From NCBI GenBank assembly GCA_019118725.1, contig DWYO01000222.1, forward strand, positions 1-7,863: DNA of 7,863 bases, written 5' to 3'. This DNA is from Candidatus Parabacteroides intestinavium. Its GTDB lineage: Bacteria; Bacteroidota; Bacteroidia; Bacteroidales; Tannerellaceae. A program made the position numbers and the translations under genes. Positions 1 to 5,136 of the stretch are shown piece by piece (position 1 is the stretch's first letter; every line of letters begins with the position of its first letter). Under the pieces are notes generated by a model. That model made no database searches. It was not told the DNA's origin and worked only from the letters and a program-made list of their open reading frames with translations.

Positions 1-6
1 TAAGGC

Positions 7-14
7 TATTTTTG
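7..14 (+). promoter_or_regulatory. Candidate Bacteroidetes -7 promoter element for the HU gene
   Basis: The octamer TATTTTTG matches the Bacteroidetes primary-sigma -7 consensus TAnnTTTG exactly. Transcription would begin near position 20 and give a leader of about 60 nt before the HU start codon. The partner -33 element (TTTG-like) would lie beyond the left edge of the window, so only half of the promoter can be judged. The match is short and AT-rich, so chance is a real alternative. Confidence 0.4.
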
Positions 15-79
15 GGCTCGATATGATTCAACAAGGGAGAGAATTATAAATCGTTGTTTAATAAATAATTTGAGTCGTT

Positions 80-352
80 ATGAATAAGACGGAATTTGTC
101 AGCTCAATTGCAGAAAAAGCAGGATTGAGCAAGGTCGATGCCAAGAAGGCCGTAGATGCGTTTGTAGAAACAGTTACTGCTGAGTTGAAAGCTGGCGGAA
201 AAGTTACATTGCTGGGATTCGGAACATTCTCAGCTGTTGAGAAAGCAGCTCGTATAGGCGTTAATCCGCGTACGAAAGAGACAATCGAAATCGCAGCCCG
301 CAAAGTAGCTAAGTTCAAACCGGGTGCAGAACTGACCGACGGCATTCAGTAA
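80..352 (+). CDS. hup: HU-family DNA-binding (nucleoid) protein
   Basis: This 90-residue protein has the usual length and layout of a bacterial HU/IHF-family histone-like protein, which dimerises and bends DNA in the nucleoid. The N-terminal helical part (MNKTEFVSSIAEKAGLSKVD, residues 1-20, then a second helix to about residue 38) forms the dimer body. The family signature GFGTFS lies at residues 46-51. The DNA-clasping beta-arm follows and carries the conserved Asn-Pro pair (GVNPRTKET), where the Pro is the intercalating residue in the family. The protein ends in the typical KVAKFKPGAEL segment. The arm has Val before Asn-Pro and Lys after Thr where many HUs have Arg and Gly; I regard this as ordinary variation. 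There is no strong Shine-Dalgarno sequence; the leader is AT-rich, as is usual in this phylum. The gene is monocistronic, bounded by its own terminator at 376-422. Confidence 0.96.
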   Translation: MNKTEFVSSIAEKAGLSKVDAKKAVDAFVETVTAELKAGGKVTLLGFGTFSAVEKAARIGVNPRTKETIEIAARKVAKFKPGAELTDGIQ

Positions 353-375
353 TCGGCTGCAAAAAGTGTAAACAC

Positions 376-422
376 AGGGGCGTAAAAGGAAGTTTCATCT
401 TTTTTACGCCTCTTGTTTTTTG
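376..422 (+). terminator. Intrinsic terminator of the HU gene
   Basis: A perfect 9-bp stem, GGCGTAAAA (379-387) with TTTTACGCC (402-410), extends on both sides through G-T, G-C and A-T pairs to about 13 bp (376-388 with 401-413). The loop is about 12 nt. The stem is followed by a T-rich tract (TTGTTTTTT). It lies 24 nt after the HU stop codon and separates HU from the folC promoter. Confidence 0.88.
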
Positions 423-490
423 TATTCACTATTCCCTGAAAGGGGGCGTGCTTTTTCATTACATTCTTCCTCTGTTAAAGATAAATTGCT

Positions 491-498
491 TACTTTTG
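491..498 (+). promoter_or_regulatory. Candidate promoter (-7 element) for the folC operon
   Basis: TACTTTTG matches the Bacteroidetes -7 consensus TAnnTTTG exactly. It sits between the HU terminator and folC and predicts a transcript start around 503-507, so the leader before the ATG at 520 would be only about 15 nt. A -33 TTTG box is not clear; the region around 466-473 is T/C-rich (TTCCTCTG). The location immediately before the most family-like folC start supports the call. Confidence 0.55.
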
Positions 499-519
499 TC
501 TCTCGTTAATAACAAAGAG

Positions 520-1851
520 ATGAATTACGAAGAGACTTTGCACTATTTATATACCAGCATACCGGTGTTTCAGCATGTCGGGGCTTCCGCTTACAAGCCG
601 GGATTGGAAACAAGCCGGGCGTTGGACGATTACTTGGAAAACCCGCACAGGGCTTATCCGACCATTCATGTAGGAGGTACGAACGGGAAGGGGTCGACCA
701 GTCATCTGCTTGCGGCTATTTTGCAATTGTCTGGGTATAAGGTCGGACTTTATACATCTCCTCATCTGGTGGATTTCCGGGAGCGTATCCGGGTGAACGG
801 AGAAAAGATACCTCAGTCGTATGTAGTGGATTTTGTGGAAAAATATCATCGGCAATTCGAGCCTTTAAAGCCTTCGTTCTTTGAATTGACCTCGACGATG
901 GCATTCGCTTATTTCCGGGATATGCATGTGGATTATGCCGTTATCGAAGTCGGTCTGGGTGGACGCCTGGACAGTACCAATATCATTACTCCGATTTTGA
1001 GTGTGATAACCAACATCAGCAAAGACCATACTCAATTTTTGGGAAATACGTTGGAGGAGATAGCCGGAGAAAAGGCCGGAATTATCAAACCGGGAGTTCC
1101 GGTGGTAATAGGTGATGTAGATGAGGAAAGTGTAATGCATGTGTTCCGGAATAAAGCCAAAGAGGAGAATGCTCCGCTTTATGCTTCTACAGAACTTTCG
1201 CCTTTGTGGCGTTGTGAGCTGGGGGAGGATAACCAATGGCATTACCGGACAAAAGATTTTGGCGTATTGACGGGTGAGCTGGGCGGAATGGTACAGGCCC
1301 GGAACGCTTCAACCGTACTGACCGCGGTATCGGTCCTGCGTGAAAAAGGCATTCCGATACCTGTCGAGGCTATACGGGGCGCATTTGCGCGGGTCGTAGA
1401 ACTCACGGGCCTGATGGGGCGTTGGCAAACCGTACATACTTCGCCTCGCGTGGTGTGTGATACCGGGCATAATACGGGCGGATGGGAGTTCCTTTCCCGG
1501 CAATTGGCGGGCGAGGCCAAACGGTGCCGTACATTGCGGATGCTGGTAGGTATGGTAAATGATAAAGATATTGACGGGGTTTTGGCTTTGATGCCCAAAG
1601 ATGCGGTCTATTATTTCACGCAAGCTTCGATAGCCCGGGCGCTTTCGGCTGAGGTGTTCGCGGAGAAGGCTTGTAGACATGGACTGAAGGGCAATACCTA
1701 TCCGAACGTGGCAGAGGCACTTCGCTCTGCCCTGCAAGATGCCTCGGAAGAGGATTTCATCTTTATCGGAGGGAGCACCTTTATTGTAGCGGATGCCTAT
1801 CCTTTGTTAGAAAGAGGCGAGGCACCAGATAAGGGGCATAGCATGGCCTGA
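520..1851 (+). CDS. folC: Folylpolyglutamate synthase / dihydrofolate synthase (FolC)
   Basis: This is a 443-residue Mur-ligase-family enzyme. FolC adds glutamate to folates by ATP hydrolysis (folylpolyglutamate synthase), and in many bacteria also makes dihydrofolate from dihydropteroate. The ATP-binding P-loop is GGTNGKGS (residues 52-59). The FolC-typical YTSPHLVDFRERIRVNG follows at 78-94, then EVGLGGRLDSTN (143-154), and NISKDH through EKAGIIKPG (165-193). The C-terminal domain carries the family's GRWQ and DTGHN motifs. I chose the ATG at 520 because MNYEETLHYLY is a normal FolC N-terminus. The in-frame GTG at 448 would prepend 24 hydrophobic residues and place the candidate promoter inside the gene. 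It is probably the first gene of an operon with the MFS transporter (48 nt downstream) and ispE. No internal break or missing motif is seen. Confidence 0.95.
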   Translation: MNYEETLHYLYTSIPVFQHVGASAYKPGLETSRALDDYLENPHRAYPTIHVGGTNGKGSTSHLLAAILQLSGYKVGLYTSPHLVDFRERIRVNGEKIPQSYVVDFVEKYHRQFEPLKPSFFELTSTMAFAYFRDMHVDYAVIEVGLGGRLDSTNIITPILSVITNISKDHTQFLGNTLEEIAGEKAGIIKPGVPVVIGDVDEESVMHVFRNKAKEENAPLYASTELSPLWRCELGEDNQWHYRTKDFGVLTGELGGMVQARNASTVLTAVSVLREKGIPIPVEAIRGAFARVVELTGLMGRWQTVHTSPRVVCDTGHNTGGWEFLSRQLAGEAKRCRTLRMLVGMVNDKDIDGVLALMPKDAVYYFTQASIARALSAEVFAEKACRHGLKGNTYPNVAEALRSALQDASEEDFIFIGGSTFIVADAYPLLERGEAPDKGHSMA

Positions 1852-1899
1852 GCCTTGCCAACGAATAAAAGAACAAACTCAAAAACTAATAAACTTAAA

Positions 1900-3258
1900 A
1901 TGACAGAACTGATTCAAAAAAAACTAAGTGATTCGAAAGCCGCCCGCTGGACGGCATTAGCTATTGTCGCATTCACCATGCTGTGCGGCTATTTCCTGAC
2001 CGATGTCATGTCACCTCTTAAACCGATGCTGGAAGAGGAGTTGGCATGGACCAGTACCGATTTCGGATTTTTTACCAGTGCCTATGGTTGGTTTAATGTG
2101 TTCTTCCTGATGTTGATATTTGGAGGAATGATATTGGATAAGATGGGTGTGCGTTTTACGGGTATGATGTCTTGTATCCTGATGCTTGTAGGATGTGCTA
2201 TCAAGTATGCAGCCGTGGCTGGTTATATCGGTACGGAAGGCGAGATACTCGGTTTCAAGTCGCAAGTGGCTTTAGCCGCATTCGGGTATGCCATTTTCGG
2301 AATGGGTGTGGAGATTGCCGGTATTACCGTGTCCAAGGTCATCGTGAAATGGTTTAAAGGCAAGGAGATGGCTTTGGCCATGGGCTTGGAAATGGCTACG
2401 GCACGTATCGGAACGATGCTGGCTATGGCGGTTACGGTACCTTTTGCAAAATATTTCCATAGCGTGTCGGCCCCGGTATTGTTGTGTTTGATTATGCTTT
2501 GTATCGGTACGATTTCTTATATGGTCTATATTGTGATGGACAAGAAGCTGGAAGCGTCCATGGAGGGGGAAGAAGAGGAGAATGAAGAGCCATTCCGTTT
2601 CTCGGATGTATTCTTGATTATTAAGAATAAAGGCTTCTGGCTGATTGCTTTGCTTTGTGTATTGTTCTATTCGGCTGTATTCCCATTTATTAAATATGCT
2701 ACCGATTTGATGGTAAATAAATACAATGTAGAGGAAGAACTGGCCGGTTTTATTCCGAGCTTGCTTCCTTTAGGTACGCTTTTCCTGACACCATTCTTCG
2801 GAAATCTGTATGACAGACATGGAAAAGGTGCAAGCATTATGCTTCTTGGCGCGGTGATGTTGATCGGTGTTCACCTCTTATTTGCTTTACCTATATTAAA
2901 TGTATGGTGGTTTGCTACGGCTATCATGATTGTGCTGGGTATCGCGTTCTCTTTGGTGCCTTCGGCTATGTGGCCTTCTGTTCCGAAGATTATTCCGGAA
3001 AAGCAATTGGGTACGGCTTATGCACTTATATTCTGGGTGCAGAACTGGGGATTGATGGGCGTTCCGGCTTTGATAGGTTGGGTTCTCGACACGTATTGCA
3101 AGCTGGATACGACGAATGGCGGACCGGCTTACGATTATACACTCCCGATGATTATCTTCATGTGTTTTGGTATCGTGGCTTTCTTCGTAGCTGTCCTTCT
3201 GAAACGTGAGGATAAGAAAAAAGGATATGGCTTGGAATTGCCCAATATTAAACAATGA
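1900..3258 (+). CDS. MFS transporter, MFSD1-like
   Basis: This 452-residue inner-membrane protein of the major facilitator superfamily has about 12 hydrophobic segments, split by an acidic cytoplasmic loop (EGEEEENEE, residues 222-230) between the two six-helix halves. Motif-A-like sequences lie after helix 2 (GGMILDKMGVRFTG, 75-88) and in the second half (GNLYDRHGKGAS, 301-312). The region around 355-397 (PSAMWPSVP, then IPEKQLGTAY and QNWGL) resembles from memory the corresponding part of eukaryotic MFSD1, which has been reported as a lysosomal dipeptide transporter. That suggests, but does not show, a small-peptide or related substrate. I chose the ATG at 1900: its leader is A-rich and typical of Bacteroidetes, whereas the in-frame TTG at 1855 adds 15 low-complexity Lys/Asn/Thr residues. 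It is preceded closely by folC and followed 21 nt later by ispE. Substrate and direction of transport are not known. Confidence 0.88.
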   Translation: MTELIQKKLSDSKAARWTALAIVAFTMLCGYFLTDVMSPLKPMLEEELAWTSTDFGFFTSAYGWFNVFFLMLIFGGMILDKMGVRFTGMMSCILMLVGCAIKYAAVAGYIGTEGEILGFKSQVALAAFGYAIFGMGVEIAGITVSKVIVKWFKGKEMALAMGLEMATARIGTMLAMAVTVPFAKYFHSVSAPVLLCLIMLCIGTISYMVYIVMDKKLEASMEGEEEENEEPFRFSDVFLIIKNKGFWLIALLCVLFYSAVFPFIKYATDLMVNKYNVEEELAGFIPSLLPLGTLFLTPFFGNLYDRHGKGASIMLLGAVMLIGVHLLFALPILNVWWFATAIMIVLGIAFSLVPSAMWPSVPKIIPEKQLGTAYALIFWVQNWGLMGVPALIGWVLDTYCKLDTTNGGPAYDYTLPMIIFMCFGIVAFFVAVLLKREDKKKGYGLELPNIKQ

Positions 3259-3279
3259 TGTTAAATTTCGTACCTCGTT

Positions 3280-4092
3280 ATGATTTGTTTTCCCAACGCA
3301 AAGATAAATTTAGGGTTGAACATCGTTCGCAAACGGGTAGACGGGTATCATGATATCGAGACCGTCTTTTATCCGATTCCGGTAAAGGATGCGTTAGAGA
3401 TAACCCCGGCCGATGCGACCTCGTTTACACCGAGCGGCATACCGGTGGATGCTCCGGCGGAAAAGAACCTGGTGATGCGTGCCTTGGCTAAGTTGAAAGA
3501 ACGCTATCCGGTTCCGGAGCTCCAAATCGGATTGCTCAAGGCGATTCCTTTTGGTGCGGGGCTGGGAGGAGGCTCATCGGACGCGGCCTTTATGTTGAAG
3601 CTGGTCAATGACTTTTGCGGGCTTCATATTCCCGGAGAGGAATTGGAGCGGATGGCTTCAGAACTGGGTGCGGATTGTGCTTTCTTTATCCGGAATACTC
3701 CGGTATTCGCTTCGGGAATCGGGAATGTGTTCGAACCGGTTGGCCTCTCGCTGAAGGGATGGCATCTTTGCCTGGTAAAGCCGGATGTGGCGGTTCCTAC
3801 CTCATTGGCCTATTCGATGGTAAATCCTCATGAACCGGCCTGTTCTTTGAAAGAGATTATCCTCAGACCGGTAGAGGAGTGGAAGGGGTTGATGGAAAAT
3901 GATTTCGAGCATAGTGTGTTTCCGAAGTATCCTATTATCCAACATATCAAGCAGATGCTTTATGAAGAGGGGGCCGTTTATGCCTCCATGTCCGGTTCGG
4001 GCTCTTCGGTATTCGGCTTATTTAAAGAAGAAACGAACTTGAAATCCCTTTTCCCCGATTGCTTCGTTTGGGAAGGGGCTTTACGGGTATAA
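3280..4092 (+). CDS. ispE: 4-diphosphocytidyl-2-C-methyl-D-erythritol kinase (IspE)
   Basis: This 270-residue GHMP-family kinase phosphorylates CDP-methylerythritol at the 2-hydroxyl, a middle step of the MEP pathway to isopentenyl diphosphate (quinones, undecaprenyl carriers). The N-terminus has the substrate-binding/catalytic motif PNAKINLGL (Lys8) followed by RVDGYH (19-24). The glycine-rich ATP loop is PFGAGLGGGSSDAA (90-103). The catalytic Asp is most likely Asp132 in LGADCAFF. The third GHMP motif is ASMSGSGSSVFGLF (235-248). All active-site features expected of IspE are present and the length is slightly below the common 280-300. It starts 21 nt after the MFS gene without a visible promoter, so it is probably the last gene of the folC operon. 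Its stop codon overlaps the first base pairs of a hairpin, and a strong terminator follows. Confidence 0.95.
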   Translation: MICFPNAKINLGLNIVRKRVDGYHDIETVFYPIPVKDALEITPADATSFTPSGIPVDAPAEKNLVMRALAKLKERYPVPELQIGLLKAIPFGAGLGGGSSDAAFMLKLVNDFCGLHIPGEELERMASELGADCAFFIRNTPVFASGIGNVFEPVGLSLKGWHLCLVKPDVAVPTSLAYSMVNPHEPACSLKEIILRPVEEWKGLMENDFEHSVFPKYPIIQHIKQMLYEEGAVYASMSGSGSSVFGLFKEETNLKSLFPDCFVWEGALRV

Positions 4093-4121
4093 GAAGCTGT
4101 TTGGAATTTATTCCAGCTTCT
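4092..4121 (+). other. Short hairpin at the ispE stop codon
   Basis: A perfect 8-bp inverted repeat, AGAAGCTG (4092-4099) with CAGCTTCT (4114-4121), has a 14-nt loop that itself contains the inverted repeat GGAAT/ATTCC. The first base is the last base of the ispE TAA. It is followed by AAAATT rather than a T-run, so it does not look like a terminator on its own. It may protect the 3' end of the mRNA or assist the larger hairpin immediately downstream. Confidence 0.5.
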
Positions 4122-4211
4122 AAAATTCATGCCTATGTTTGTTGGCGTTTATGCCTATCTTTTCCGACAAAGTTAGGCATAAACGGAACGAAACATAGGC
4201 ATGATTTTTTT
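4122..4211 (+). terminator. Long interrupted stem-loop with T-tract; terminator of the folC-ispE operon
   Basis: The outer stem is 14 perfect pairs (4127-4140 with 4191-4204) and continues past one mismatch into four A-T pairs (4122-4125 with 4206-4209). After a 5x5 internal loop (4141-4145 / 4186-4190) there is a 12-bp perfect inner stem (4146-4157 with 4174-4185), one mismatch, four more pairs, and a 6-nt loop (4163-4168). Seven T's follow (4205-4211). The A-tract on the left makes it potentially bidirectional. It is much longer than the HU terminator in this window. An alternative reading is a dispersed repeat or an operator cluster that also happens to terminate. Confidence 0.75.
4129..4202. 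repeat. Four copies of an ATGCCTAT-like octamer, two direct and two inverted
   Basis: ATGCCTAT occurs at 4129-4136 and 4151-4158, with starts 22 bp apart. Its complement ATAGGCAT is at 4195-4202, and a 7/8 match TTAGGCAT is at 4173-4180, again 22 bp apart. The four sites make up the core of the outer and inner arms of the long hairpin. The 22-bp step is about two turns of the DNA helix, so the sites would face the same side of the duplex. Confidence 0.6.
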
Positions 4212-4242
4212 AAGATATTTTTACCATATTCCGATAATGAGT

Positions 4243-4278
4243 TTTCCTTTTTTCCTTGTCTTTATCTAAAAAAGGAAA
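4243..4278 (+). promoter_or_regulatory. Inverted repeat covering the fecR ribosome-binding region
   Basis: TTTCCTTTTTT (4243-4253) is perfectly complementary to AAAAAAGGAAA (4268-4278), an 11-bp stem with a 14-nt loop. The right arm contains the only purine-rich, Shine-Dalgarno-like stretch before the fecR ATG at 4282 (AAAGGA, 4271-4276). If folded in mRNA, the stem would hide the initiation region. The stem has only two G-C pairs and is low-complexity, so it is weak and could be coincidental. Confidence 0.35.
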
Positions 4279-4281
4279 TCT

Positions 4282-5136
4282 ATGGAGGATTATGACAAAT
4301 TATTGGAGCGTTTGGCAAGGTGTACCCGTTCTCCGCGTGGACGGTTTTCGTCTGAAGCGGGCTGGCCTTTGTTAGAGAAAAAGATTCGTCCGGGACGTAA
4401 AGCGTGGACTTTATGGCGATGTGTCGGCTCGTGTGCGGCTATCATTCTGCTGGTGATAGGGGGCTGGCTTTTACGGGAGAGCATTGGAGGCGAAAATTGG
4501 CAGGAAATCCATACGGAAGCATCCACCAGGCGTGTGGAACTCCCGGATAAATCTATCGTGGTGCTGAACCGCTATTCTACGCTTTCCTATCCCCAAGGAC
4601 TGGCAAAGGCCGATAAGCGTGAGGTCCGTTTGCAAGGCGGAGCCTATTTTGAGGTTAGCAAAAGCGCGGAGCATCCTTTCCGTGTTCAGGCCGGAGAGGT
4701 GCAGGTACAGGTGTTGGGTACGCACTTTGAGGTAGAGGCTTATCCGCAAGATACGTTGGTGAGCACTTTCTTGATGGAGGGAAAGGTTGAGGTTTCCACT
4801 CCGCAAGGAGAGGTGTGTTTGTCTCCGCGGGAGCGGGCGATTTATCATACCGGGCGGAAAGATTTGCGTACGTATGCCGATAAGGCTTCGGATGAGGTGG
4901 ACTGGATGTCGGGTGAACTCCGCTTTGACCGGGAGCCCATGCGTGAGGTGGCACGCCAGCTCTCTCATGCGTTCCATACAGATATTCGAATAGAGAACGA
5001 TTCGTTGGCGGATTACCGTATCCGTGCCCGATTTACCCATGAAGAAGAGTTGGAGGAAATCTTTGGCTTGTTGCAAAAAATAGTTCCTTTCGATTATACC
5101 TATCAGAATAACCAAATCATCTTAACACGCAGATAA
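4282..5136 (+). CDS. FecR-family anti-sigma / signal-transducing membrane protein
   Basis: This 284-residue single-pass inner-membrane protein fits the FecR family, which in Bacteroidetes relays receptor status across the periplasm to an ECF sigma factor. A cytoplasmic tail of about 44 residues precedes one membrane segment (about 45-64, rich in Val/Ala/Ile/Leu). The periplasmic FecR domain spans about 75-175, with the usual RVELPDKSIVVLNRYSTLSYP (84-104), RLQGGAYFEVSK and GTHFEVEAY patterns. A DUF4974-like C-terminal domain follows (about 211-284), beginning WMSGELRFDREPMREVARQLS. DUF4974 is similar in fold to the secretin/TonB short domain. The receptor gene follows with no gap (TAAATG). 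Two points are odd: no ECF sigma gene lies upstream, and the cytoplasmic tail looks shorter than the roughly 80-90 residues I expect for many relatives. Start support is the AAAGGA at 4271-4276. Confidence 0.9.
   Translation: MEDYDKLLERLARCTRSPRGRFSSEAGWPLLEKKIRPGRKAWTLWRCVGSCAAIILLVIGGWLLRESIGGENWQEIHTEASTRRVELPDKSIVVLNRYSTLSYPQGLAKADKREVRLQGGAYFEVSKSAEHPFRVQAGEVQVQVLGTHFEVEAYPQDTLVSTFLMEGKVEVSTPQGEVCLSPRERAIYHTGRKDLRTYADKASDEVDWMSGELRFDREPMREVARQLSHAFHTDIRIENDSLADYRIRARFTHEEELEEIFGLLQKIVPFDYTYQNNQIILTRR

Noticed and set aside
65..72. Second TAATTTG-like promoter element just before the HU start codon
   Set aside because: Spacing between TA and TTTG is one base short, and a transcript from it would start at about the ATG itself.
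80..352. HU beta-arm with Val and Lys where many HUs have Arg and Gly around Asn-Pro
   Set aside because: The Asn-Pro pair and flanking positive residues are kept, and similar substitutions are common in Bacteroidetes HU paralogues.
1855..1899. In-frame TTG that would extend the MFS transporter by 15 residues
   Set aside because: The extension is low-complexity Lys/Asn/Thr from an A-rich leader. ATG at 1900 is the natural start, and the A-rich stretch serves as the initiation region.
4216..4223. TATTTTTA as a possible promoter -7 element for fecR
   Set aside because: It lacks the final G of TAnnTTTG, overlaps the region just after the terminator, and has no TTTG box at a suitable distance upstream; no fecR promoter can be called with confidence.
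4059..4295. Open frame of 78 codons bridging the ispE end, the gap and the fecR start
   Set aside because: It runs through both hairpins and overlaps two well-supported genes in another frame, with no family resemblance.
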